This document shows, piece after piece, positions 11,071 to 20,306 of a stretch of DNA of 64,000 nt. A program made the translations under genes and the position numbers. Numbering within the stretch: position 1 is the first letter of the stretch; every line of letters begins with the position of its first letter. The DNA is from Trichostrongylus colubriformis (taxonomy: Eukaryota > Nematoda > Chromadorea > Rhabditida > Trichostrongylidae): assembly GCA_963978905.1 (NCBI GenBank), contig OZ022259.1, positions 13,144,001 through 13,208,000 of the forward strand, given 5' to 3'. Under the pieces are notes generated by a model that was given only the letters and a program-made list of their open reading frames with translations, had not been told where the DNA came from and made no database searches.

Positions 11071-11206
11071 GGTAGAGGCACTACAACTCGAATATCGCGG
11101 AAGTCGATATGACTGTCACTGAAATTGGTAAAAACCGTGGAAGACTTATTACATAAATTATTTGAAACGGGTACTTCCGCGATATTCGAGTTGTAGTGCC
11201 TCTACC
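11071..11206. mobile_element. 136-bp MITE with perfect 34-bp inverted repeats
   Basis: GGTAGAGGCACTACAACTCG at the left continues for 14 more bases (11071-11104) and is matched exactly in reverse complement at 11173-11206. The ~68-bp interior has no coding capacity. It is inserted inside the larger tRNA-like repeat, so it is younger than that insertion. Confidence 0.85.
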
Positions 11207-11210
11207 TTAG

Positions 11211-11282
11211 GTGTCGGACGGGACTCGAACCCGCACTTCATCCTTTCCGGGGATATGTGCTAATCCATTACACTACCGACAC
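11211..11282 (-). tRNA. tRNA-like module (72 nt) in repeat family T
   Basis: This is the best tRNA-like copy. The acceptor stem GTGTCGG/CCGACAC is a perfect 7 bp. The D arm is GTGT...GCAC, the anticodon stem TATCC...GGATG has a 7-nt loop, and the T arm is GCGGG-TTCGAGT-CCCGT with a canonical box B. Box A reads TAGTGTAATGG. Position 33 is C instead of T and the loop would give anticodon GGA without the long variable arm of tRNA-Ser, so a functional tRNA is unlikely. Confidence 0.55.
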
Positions 11283-11430
11283 CCCTTTGACCTTAACTCG
11301 GCTTTCGAATGGTATATTTACCATAGCTTATCAGCACTCTCACATAACGTGTTGAGCCAGTTGGCCAATATCGGCATCGAACCGTGAAGCTGAAAGCTTT
11401 AGCATTAATTTTGATGTTTTTGATTTTTTT

Positions 11431-11497
11431 GTAAGTGTAATGGATTAGCACATATCCCCGGAAAGGATGAAGTGCGGGTTCGAGTCCCGCCCGACAT
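11431..11497 (+). tRNA. Truncated tRNA-like module, opposite strand
   Basis: GTAAGTGTAATGGATTAGCA through GGGTTCGAGTCCCGC matches the minus-strand module at 11211-11282 but lacks the first acceptor bases. With its partner it gives the element two convergent tRNA-like ends. Confidence 0.45.
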
Positions 11498-11629
11498 CGA
11501 AGCTTTTGCCCATAACTCTGCCTCCCTGTAGTAACTTTCTGCCTTGTGAGTTTTTTTCTGCTCACACAGAGCACACGTTGTTCTCTTGAATTACTGTATC
11601 TCTGGTTCATTTATTGGGTCATAAATGTA

Positions 11630-12010
11630 ATGAACGGAAACGATTTTCGGGCGATGATTTCAAACTAAATCTTCTGCAGCATAGGCAGCTCTCAATATTG
11701 CACTGACATTTGTCTCAGATTCATAGTGACCTGGACCATTTCGAATCTGCCTTCCGAGAGTTTTTAGATTCTCGTGATCTCGATTTTTATAGTAGTGAAA
11801 TACCTTTCTTACAGATAGGCTGAGAATATTATCAAATTGGATAGAATTCACTCCGATCAGTACAGAACGGTTTGAGCCGAGTTACAACATTTCGAAGTAC
11901 ACCGCCCTTTGCGACAAATAATTTTGCAACAACCGAATACATTCGGCACTCTACGTCGCACGAAGGAGATCGCGTGGAAGTATCTGGAAGGTCGACATTC
12001 AGAATGAGGA
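11630..12010 (+). pseudogene. Weak mariner-like transposase N-terminal fragment
   Basis: DFRAMIS followed by SAA-AALNIAL-FVSDS is related to the block at 17110-17240 (DFRAIMLYDF, AAAAPNIALAYLS) and resembles the helix-turn-helix start of mariner transposases (FRAIMLYEF...AARNI). It has many stops and no visible terminal repeats. Confidence 0.35.
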
Positions 12011-12170
12011 AGCTGGTGGTAAAAATATGTAGATATGCAAGGTAACGACTTTCTGCAACGCTTTCATGAAAATCTCTCCGCCATTGTTTCTCACGTTAGT
12101 TCAACAAAATCTTGGTCTTTTATTAAATTGTTGTTCCGGTAGTTCCGGTAGTATATGAAATTAAACAAAA

Positions 12171-13079
12171 TGCCCTAAAGTCTGATGGATAAATCCGCCC
12201 GCACGCGGTGCGCGCGCGGCTTAGGTGACCGCAGTCTTCAAGGAACCAGTAATGAAGGAAATTGAGGAAAGGAGGAACCAGTAATGAAGGAAATTGAGGA
12301 TTCGTGGATTGTATTAATAACTAGTTTATATTGTGTTGTATATTGTAGTTGCTAATATAAAAGCGAGTAGCAAGTAAAGTTGGGGTCGTACGAAAGGTGA
12401 ACCGGGAATTCACAGTTAGCAGAGGAAAGTGAACGAATCAGAGGAGAATCGTTGTTCAACGGCGGTTTCAATGCAACGATGGTTTTCGCGATGAAATAGC
12501 GGTTGAGTGAAAACTTCTCCTTATTCTTGTTATGACAATGGCGCACAGAGCCTCGCAGATATGCGTCTTCCACCTTATTTTTCCTTTGGTTGCCACGCTT
12601 CTGCGCCGCGTCAAATTTGTGCCCCTGGTATAAGTCCTCCCACTAGCCATCGAGCTCTTTGAAATGCCTGAACAACTTATGATCAGCAGTATACGGGGGA
12701 ATAATAAAATTGTTGCAAGATTTTATCGATAAATCCACGTAGAGCGGAGCTGCGGAGAGGTAGCTGCTTTAGTTTGCGACAGTTTCCACTCAATTTCTGA
12801 GCTGACGATTGTCAACAGCTTCTCAAGGGCCTTGAACCAAAAGTCATTGTGAGATGAGATGAGTGAGAATTTTAATGTTATAAATGTTTGTGACGATGAA
12901 TGGAGATTGCGTAGAAAATCTAAGATGAATGACAATTGTTACACGGGTTAAAAGAAGATTTCGATACGTGGGTGACGGGTGCATCGCGATCCTGTGTTCT
13001 TTGAAGGCTGCGCCTGCGTTCGCCGCTGACAGGCGCGACATCGCGTGCGGGCGGACTTGTCTACCAGGCTTTAGGGCAC
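12171..13079. mobile_element. Non-autonomous element with ~40-bp GC-rich terminal repeats
   Basis: The left end TGCCCTAAAGTCTGATGGAT...CCGCCCGCACGCG is matched by the complement of the right end (TGCCCTAAAGCCTGGTAGAC...CCGCCCGCACGCG) with a few mismatches over about 40 bp. The 0.9-kb interior has no convincing transposase. It includes a 30-bp direct repeat, AACCAGTAATGAAGGAAATT, at ~12242-12300. Confidence 0.65.
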
Positions 13080-13241
13080 ATCGTATTGTGAGAGGAGTTT
13101 TCCTTCTGTTTAAATCTTGAGTACAATGTAAAATTTTCTCATATATAGTATCGGGAATGTTTTTGTTCTAAGAAATTTAGTTAGTTCTTTAATTTTGGGA
13201 ATGCTCCAACTTGCCAATTTCTGTCCGAACTACAGCTTTGT

Positions 13242-13310
13242 ATTTATGAAGGCACGTCACAGAACACATAAATAAATAAAAGTACAAATAAATAAATAAA
13301 TAAAAGACTG
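13242..13310 (+). repeat. Retroposon 3' tail (AAATAAATA type), copy 1
   Basis: GGCACGTCACAGAACACATA runs into AAATAAATAAAAG...AAATAAATAAATAAA. Relatives are at 19020-19075 (+), ~25815-25870 (-), ~42216-42262 (-) and ~58820-58862 (+). All share a GGCGCGTC-CACA core followed by an AAATAAATA-like tail, as expected for 5'-truncated non-LTR or SINE insertions. Confidence 0.45.
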
Positions 13311-13753
13311 TTGCATATGAAAGTCGAGTTGCTCACTAGAATGAAAGTGGAGAGAAAACGTGATGGGTAGCTCGAATACCCAAGAATAAGACTTCCCGGC
13401 ACTGATTCCAAAGAAAGGCAGACGACGTTAACGAAAAGGAAGCGTCATGTTCGAACACGAGGGAGCTGTTGGAAGAGACGGCTCCTACAATGCCTGAGGC
13501 CCTCTTTTTCATCGTCAATTTCGCCCAATAAAGCCTTCCTCGGCCCGTACCTCCATTAACTACGATTTTCCTGCAGATGTACTTACCTTGTCGAGATTGC
13601 TGAGCTCTGTGAAGTTCGTAGTTCTTTTACCTTCCCTTTCAATTTCCATTTAAGTATTGTAATGAGAACGATTTTCCCTTTTTCTTTGTACATATTACAG
13701 GATGCGGCAAATTATCGACCTCCTAACAAGTCCTCACCATACTAGTTTGAAAA

Positions 13754-14444
13754 TACAGGGGGTGCCAAAAAAAGTAATTTTGCCCACTGCTCACATCTGC
13801 TAATTATACAAGACATAGGAAAACGAAAGAAATGAAAGTATTAGGGCAAAATATTCCCGAAATGAAAAATATGGACCCTTCAAGCGGCGCACTCGGGCTT
13901 CAGAGCACCCACGGTATCAAGGTCCCTTGAAACAGTGGAGCCGTGTTCCAAGGTAGGTCTTTTGTTGGAAGCTTCTTAAGGACTAGCCCTTCGGTTCATG
14001 GAAGTCACGGAGCCCCTGCTGCTTGGACAAGGCTGCTATGATCCGAAGTATCATTTTTATGCCCAAATCCGCCTTCGGAGGGGTTTCAGTGGTGAGGGCA
14101 CGTTTTGGCTCTTGAAACGAAGGGCGCTGGGGACCCGGAAAAAACGGAATGTTAAAGAACACCACCCAGTATGAATCCCCTTAGGTACCCAGAGTGAACG
14201 GACCTCAGCAAGGTTGTGAACGAGGGCGACGAAATTTCGGATTTTGCTCAGTTGAGGTGACACATCTTGTTCACTCTTTCCTCGCTCCCGTTCCTGCTCG
14301 CGCAGAAGGCTGCCACGAAGCATGATAGAGTGAGGTCTGCTCTTGAATCTGGGGATGAAAATACCCCAACCGAATTTGCTGTAGTTCGGCTAAAGTGGGG
14401 TGAAAAAGAAGGAAACAAAAATACTTTTTTTTGGCACCCCCTGT
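13754..14444. mobile_element. MITE with CAGGGGGTGCCAAAAAAA ends
   Basis: TACAGGGGGTGCCAAAAAAA at the left and its complement at the right (14421-14444) delimit a 690-bp unit. The interior has no recognisable transposase. A CAGGGGGTG start beside TA suggests a Tc1/mariner-type origin (inference). Confidence 0.6.
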
Positions 14445-14866
14445 GGAGATTAGGGTTTTACTAGTATACGTGGTCAGCAAGCAGTTCCAACTAAAATATT
14501 ATGATATGCAACTAGAATATCATGATATGTCTCCGGAATTTGAAAAGATTACCTGTAGATTGAACTGTATGATGACGAGGACGAGGAAAAACACTTGCAG
14601 TGGGTCGCAGGTCGACGCCGCACAAATTTTCCATGCTCTCGTAGGAGTAGCCTTAAAACCGGCGACCGAGTGGTGAGAAGTAGCGCAGGCTTCACCCTTC
14701 ATGGTGATTGAAATAGCATAGCGAGCAGGTTAACGGTCGAGCAAACAGGAGGGGCACTGGTGCGGGACAGCGCGGGTGAGTTCCAAAACTCCACAAAACC
14801 AACGATATTCGGATCAAAACCAATCAGCTCAGCTAATCAACAATGTCATCAGGAGACACAAATAAT
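14445..14866. other. Short intergenic stretch
   Basis: No gene or repeat is recognised. It lies between the MITE ending at 14444 and the poly(A) signal of the minus-strand exon that follows. Confidence 0.35.
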
Positions 14867-14926
14867 TTTATTTAATTAATAACTACAATTATGCAAAATA
14901 ATACATCACCTCGAATCCAAGTCGTA

Positions 14927-15051
14927 CTACTTGTAGGTGGACGCACTGCCGACCTTGAAGGCATGATTGCGGCAACGGACGGTGATCTCTGTGCAGTCTC
15001 CACGATACGACACCTCGAAGCGATGACCGCCAAGCAGCATGAAGCTTATCC
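14927..15051 (-). CDS. Terminal exon of an unidentified minus-strand gene
   Basis: The acceptor TTAACAG at 15052-15058 opens a frame reading ISFMLLGGHRFEVSYRGDCT followed by EITVRCRNHAFKVGSASTYK and stop TAG (14929-14927). An AATAAA on the minus strand lies at 14872-14867, about 55 bases after the stop. Two Cys residues and the strand-like pattern suggest a small secreted or extracellular domain (inference). The previous exon must end in phase 1; a GAAG|GTGAGG donor at 15204 fits, but its own start is unclear. Confidence 0.5.
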
Positions 15052-15769
15052 CTGTTAACATACTATTTGGGCTGTTTTGGAGGACAAAGCCTGCACTACC
15101 CTTTGCAGTTTATTCAACTTCCTGAAGTTTGATCCGACGAAAGTTTTTTTTACGATCTGCACGAGGTCACTTGCGCCGCCTACATATGTACGATCTCCCT
15201 CACCTTCTCCGTCAGTGTGTATGGGCCAGAGGCGATTCAATCGAAATGCAAGGGAATATATTTAAATGTCTAAGCAAAATTTATCTTGATACCTTTTTGT
15301 GGTTGGAAAGATAAGATCCTGTCAACAGTTTTGCAGCAGCGTGCATGGCACAGTTGGCGGTATGTCTGCACAAAATGAACACTGAGGCACTAGGGGTCAT
15401 TTGGGTGACGGTAGGGAGACACGGTCAATAGGCCCTGCAGGTCACGCGATGACCATGCACATCCTTGAACTCGTTCTCTATAACTGTTTTCTCTTGAGAT
15501 ATTTTGAAAAGCGAGTAGAGCATTGTGCAAGAAGAATGGATTTACTTGAACAAGTGTCTGAATAATTTGTGTCACAGAGAAGGGCCTCAAGCTGTCACAG
15601 GGTCACAGGTCTAGGCCAGAGTCCCTACCAACACCCGGGGTCATTTTGGCCGGCTGTAAAATACAAAAGAAGAGATGTGTAGTGGCGCGACAGGTAAGAA
15701 AGATATAGAAAGGAATTGAACGGCAACCTTCACCGTAAACGAATTTTTTCGCTTTCTACTTCACCGCAG

Positions 15770-15888
15770 GAGTGATTCAGGCGAAGATTCCAGATCCTAC
15801 ACTGCAGTCTGCTGCCATCGAAGTGAAACGCACCAAAACGAGGCCACGGCAAACACACCGAGACGCCCTTTCAGGGTCTTCTTATTGA
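15770..15888 (+). CDS. Possible terminal exon, plus strand, unknown protein
   Basis: A good acceptor (TTCTACTTCACCGCAG) is followed by VIQAKIPDPTLQSAAIEVKR and a basic tail ending ALSGSSY and TGA at 15886-15888. An AATAAA follows near 16071. No family is recognised and upstream exons were not found, so this rests on splice site, codon pattern and poly(A) signal only. Confidence 0.35.
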
Positions 15889-16156
15889 AACTCATTTCAT
15901 TTTCGCATTTTCATGTCAATTCATTTTAAAACATCTCATTTTTAGAAGGCAGCCTCTTAGTCCTTGTTTTCCTCGCTGCTCCCCACGGTGCCTTCGAGAA
16001 AAAATCGCTTTAAAACGCTAGTAGGAACATTCATATGGAGCATGGTCATCTGTGTTTCTGTTTCTTCCACAAATAAATTGCTCTGCTATTATGAAAATGA
16101 TATCAGATCTTAGCTGTGTATTTTTTGTTTTCAGTACTGCTCACTGGGATATATTA

Positions 16157-17058
16157 GGTTGATTCATAATAAATCGGACAAATGGTAGTGATGATTTCTA
16201 GAGATCATAACTCAGTAACGAATTAACTAAAATGGACACGCGAGGTACCGTTGGAATGAGTATGAAAAGCTCTTCAAAGTACCATGAAGTAATCACTTCA
16301 AAGTAAATTCATTCCGCAACAATGCCGCACGATTTCAAGCGGTCCAGAGACCACATCCGCAACGTCATACTATTTATATCGCTATCTGGCCAGGAACCCG
16401 CCGATATCGGCAGACGTCTGATAGAAGTTCACAAGGAGCATGCCCCCGGCAGAAGTACACTGTAGTTGTAGCATTCGAAGTTTGCGTCGGGCGACTATTC
16501 CATCGAAGACGAAAACCGCGGTTGGTGGAGCGTACACGGCGTAGAGTACTGGGAGCTGCTCGATGAAGGTACCACAGTATCCACCGACGTCTACGTTCGT
16601 CAATTACGAGAATTGAAGGCCAATGTCCAAAGTTCGCTACGGCGGCGGTCACATGTCTACTTCCAGCACGACAACGTGTCTACTTCCACAGACCGCACTT
16701 CGCAAGATCGACCAAGGCCGAGCTGCTGTCGTACAGTTGGACCGTACTTCTATACCCACCGTACTCCCCAGACCTGGCCCCTTCAGATTTCCACCTTTTC
16801 TCCCACAGCCAGCGCCACCTGGACGGCCAAGACTTCAAAACTCGCGACGAGGTCAAGGCGGCACTCGGCAACTTCTTCGAGCTCCAGCTTCCGGCCTTCT
16901 GGAGCAAGGGCATCCATGATCTGCCTATACCGTGGCAGACGGTCATCGATAAAGATGGAGTATATTTCAAGTGAATCCCTGTTGTCGTAAAAAAGTTGTA
17001 CGACAATGATTAAAATTGGTAAAAGATTAAAATTTGTCCGATTTATTATGAATCAACC
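16157..17058 (+). mobile_element. Mariner element with matching terminal repeats, internally deleted
   Basis: The ends read GGTTGATTCATAATAAATCG...GACAAA and its exact complement, flanked by TA on both sides. At 902 bp it is shorter than a full mariner (~1.3 kb). Identical ends suggest a fairly recent insertion compared with most elements here. Mariners are known from hookworm genomes; whether this belongs to a named one cannot be decided from the sequence. Confidence 0.85.
16322..16974 (+). pseudogene. Mariner transposase with internal deletion and frameshift
   Basis: The start MPHDFKRSRDHIRNVILF and a KFASGDYSIEDENRG segment represent the DNA-binding half, with two stops between them. The sequence then jumps to WWSVHGVEYWELLDEGTTVS, so the region with the first catalytic Asp is missing. 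The block VYFQHDN retains the second Asp. A frameshift near 16700-16750 precedes YPPYSPDLAPSDFHLF, the third Asp context. The C-terminus runs to ...VIDKDGVYFK and TGA at 16972-16974. Confidence 0.8.
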
Positions 17059-17109
17059 TAATATTAAGGGGATCGAACGAATGCTATGGGATCTTTCCAT
17101 TTATGCGGT

Positions 17110-17240
17110 CTAGAAAAATATTGAACCGACGCGACTTCCGGGCGATTATGCTCTATGACTTTGAATTCAACCTTTTGCAGCGGCGGCAGCTCCCAATATT
17201 GCACTGGCATATCTCTCCAGAGGATTTACCTAAATCGTTA
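17110..17240 (+). pseudogene. Second mariner-like N-terminal fragment
   Basis: RRDFRAIMLYDFEFN, then after a one-base shift AAAAPNIALAYLSRG, resembles the first helices of mariner transposases and matches the fragment at 11630-12010. It starts ~50 bp after the intact mariner end but belongs to a different, older copy. Confidence 0.4.
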
Positions 17241-17244
17241 TGTT

Positions 17245-18310
17245 TGAGTCATGGACGGCATTTTATTTGATGCACTCGTTTTCTGAGTCAAAGTTGCGTT
17301 ATGCGCAGAGAGAATCTCAATTCGATCTAAACTCGACGGAAAGAACATCACTGATGATTCAGTTATGCGCAGTGGCGCAAATCAGAACGAATTTTGAAAA
17401 ACCGTCAAGAAATCCTGAAGGGCTGGAGATGATTCAGAGGCACCATTCGCGGTCACTGATGGGAGGAGACACGGCGGGATCTAATTGGTTGTCTGGCACC
17501 GGGGCGGATCGATCGCGTCGCAGTGCAGGCAATAGGGCGTGGAGAGACCGCCTTCCACCGCCCGGCAACCAGTGAATTCAGCTGTGTCTCCTCCTTTCAG
17601 GGAGCGCAAACGGTGCCTTCAAGAATCACCGGCTCTGGTTTCGATTACTGAACGTGGGAGCGTACATCCCAATCAACTTGATTCACTCAGCTCAAATAGA
17701 GTTGAGCTGCGGAATTTGCACGGCAAACAGTAGTGGAAACAATGGTATAAGAGAAATGCAAAGTTTTGCAGTCTATAAAAGACTTTCAGTTGCGCTGTTC
17801 GGCGTTGGATGTTCCACGTTCGATGCGATAGCTTTGCACTACTGTACCAAAGGTTTCTAATCTAAACTGAAGCTTCCTAGGGTTTACAACATTCTGGCAC
17901 GTGATGAACTGGGGCCGACGTTCTTCTTGCAGACGTGAGGAACGAGAGACAGGCGACATGGGTACATATTTATAAAAATTGTGATAAAGTCTGCTGCGTC
18001 ACAGGCTCTGTCGAATGTCATGTATGCATGTGCATTGCTGCAGTACTAAGGTAAAATGCCGCTATCTCCAGACTTCATCAAAAAATGTTTGCTGCGATTT
18101 TGAAGCTCTTGGGTTTCTAAGTTTGAATGGAAAGATTTCGGCATTTATACCATCTTCAGATGAGTTACAGTATTTCATCACACAAATGTAAGAGCTCCCA
18201 AAATTATGCACGTCGATGTAACACACTGCTTTGTAAGCTTTGAAAGAGAGAATAAATAACGAACTTATTCACAACTTCACTGAAATCTTGTGCAGCAGAA
18301 AACGTACTGC
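17245..18310. other. Intergenic, unclassified
   Basis: The open frames at 17240-17575 and 17539-17860 (+) have no splice context or domain that I can defend. No repeat is recognised. Confidence 0.3.
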
Positions 18311-18318
18311 CAATAGCG

Positions 18319-18764
18319 TCACTCCGGTACAAATACAAGCCCCGAGTTCTTTGATAACATAATCGTTTCACGTTCGTCATAAGTTCTAGCGTCGATTTTT
18401 CCCCAGATTTTCTTCGAGATCTTTTTCGGCAGCTACAAATCAGGATGATTAGCTCGACAGGCCTTGTCTTCAGATGAGGGCCTGGTAAAAGGCCTGCGAA
18501 TTTATGATCCGACAATGATTTTTATATTTTTGTTTTTTGATCCGACAAGTATGCGGATAGTTTGAGGAGGCGATGAAAACAGGCACAACGCACAGAAACC
18601 ATTTCGAATGACTTCTCCCCTGCATGCTGAAGCGACTTCTCGCCAGGCTCAGCATGCATTCCTTCCGACGTGCTACTATATACCGCTTCATCATGTGTAC
18701 CACTGTAATCTTCATGTTTATGTTTTGTCAATTTTTGCGCAAGAATCAACAAAACCAATAACAT
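18319..18764 (-). CDS. Two-exon predicted small secreted protein
   Basis: Exon 1 (18600-18764) starts at ATG 18764-18762 with a short hydrophobic leader, MLLVLLILAQ, then a polar, His/Glu/Ser-rich region (KHKHEDYSGTHDEAVYSSTS...). The donor is GTTTCT in phase 0. Exon 2 (18319-18432, acceptor ATTTGTAG, phase 0) encodes LPKKISKKIWGKIDARTYDE and ends LVFVPE with TGA at 18321-18319. The phases agree and give 92 aa. The leader looks like a signal peptide, so secretion is inferred; no family is recognised. An alternative acceptor at ~18500 would give a shorter ending (AFYQALI). Confidence 0.45.
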
Positions 18765-19019
18765 GACATCCTTAACCCCAAAAATAATGTGTACGTGTTG
18801 TTGATTCGATAATAAGCGCTCCTCTCTTACATTAGCAATTGCTACCAAATTCTAAGACTAAGACCGTTTTCAAATCTCAAGTTCAGTTTCTGTGAGAATC
18901 ATTCATCATTCCCAAGAGATTTGCTTAGTTTGTGAAATAAGGAATGTTGTTTGTTTAGTCGAATAGTAGCAGTCCTGCAGTCCTTTGGCTGCATCCCTTC
19001 CACCTATAGCTTTATGTTT

Positions 19020-19075
19020 TATGATGGCGCGTCATAGTACACATAAATATATAAAAAATAAGTAAATATCACTCA
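19020..19075 (+). repeat. Retroposon 3' tail, copy 2
   Basis: GGCGCGTCATAGTACACATA followed by AATATATAAAAAATAAGTAAA. Same family as 13242-13310. Confidence 0.45.
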
Positions 19076-19266
19076 AAACTTGTTTCCCTGCAAAAGATTC
19101 CCCATAAGGTTCGCCTGATAATAAGACATGTCATTAATATATCGATGGTAAAACACATGGTAATTCCCCCGGATTATATAGTGGCTTTTCAACATCAAAA
19201 GGGTGGCTTCAAAGACGGGTGCTACTATGTGCTTACTTATAGCTAGACCTCAATCTTGTTCACAAC

Positions 19267-19417
19267 GTCGCGTTCATACTTTGCGTCGCTGCGTTCACGG
19301 GCAGCGAGGCAAAGTGGCAGGGGAGATGCAGAAACGATCAGGCAACGAGACAAGGTGGTACAGGTGGAGACGAAGAGACATGTAGCCACGCCCCACCGCG
19401 AAATATGAACGTGGTCT
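19267..19417. mobile_element. MITE family B, copy 2 (inverted)
   Basis: GCGTTCATACTTTGCGTCGC at the left, GCGAAATATGAACG at the right. The interior is the reverse complement of the copies at 8411 and 29781 (AACGAGACAAGGTGG etc.). Confidence 0.7.
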
Positions 19418-20306
19418 AAAAGGTGTCGTCATTGTCAAACCAAAGCTCCTGGCATACGGAAGCCGCATTTATGAAGCCATTTACTCCACTTGCAGAAAAT
19501 CGCTTTGTTGAAACGTCTTGATTCTGTTCATGAGGGAATAAAACATCTTGCACCGATTATGTACACTCGTTGCAGGGATTCCACATCACATGGAACATAG
19601 GAGATTGGCTTGGAGAGGGATGAAGTGATGTGTGCTTTGATTTCATAGAAGTGGTGAAGGATCGAACCTAAATCCAGCCCAGTCTGAAGTCGGCAAATAT
19701 CTGGCGCATAACCTACCGAAGAAGTCCATCATGGAATGTCCCATCAAGCCCGTGATCACTGCTATCAATTACAATGATCGGCTATATGATCGCTTCACCC
19801 TTCGACAGCCTATCACTCCACTTCAGCCACTCGGTGAAAGATCTACGATTTATCATTCCTTGTGTCACCTGGTTCTGCGATTCTCACAAACAAACTGCAT
19901 CAACATCGTCAACATATTTTCAATCAGCTGATCACTTCCAAGAAATTTCCTTGAAAACATTTATTGCCTGTTTCACAAACAAATAACTTATTATCGGATG
20001 TCATTAAATATGCAGACATGACTTTAACAGAAGTATCCTTTACGGTTAATGTACTATTCCTTTTATCATCTCCATTTAACTACCCGCCTTAAACGGGGAT
20101 CATCCGATGCACAAATAGAAACAAGACTTGAAAGAAAAAAACAAAAAATGAGAAAAAATTTTAAAAAACTGAGGCGATCACCACATTGTGTGGTTATGTA
20201 CAAGATATATACAATTCAATAAGCAATACACAATGAGTATATAACTCGCATGTGCGGTGCCTTGATGAGATCACATCGGGAATCTCCCAGGATTGAGAGA
20301 TTCCTT

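Larger units (their letters stand above)
10942..11537. mobile_element. tRNA-like repeat family T, long copy with target duplication
   Basis: The unit is flanked by the same 12 bases, TCTGCCTTGTGA, at 10930-10941 and 11538-11549, which marks it as one insertion. The left side starts with a (TTTTGAT)n-like tract, then GCTGTTTATCGCCG and TTACTACATACAAGGATGCTGA. The right side ends GCATCC-like...TGTAGTAA. It carries two tRNA-like modules in opposite orientations and a nested 136-bp MITE (11071-11206). An A/T-rich terminal tract plus a variable 10-12-bp duplication suggests a retroposon; inverted ends would also fit a Mutator-like DNA element. Confidence 0.75.

Noticed and set aside
11211..11282. 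Functional tRNA gene
   Set aside because: Wrong base at position 33, an anticodon not matched by the expected arm, and its position inside a mobile repeat present in several broken forms.
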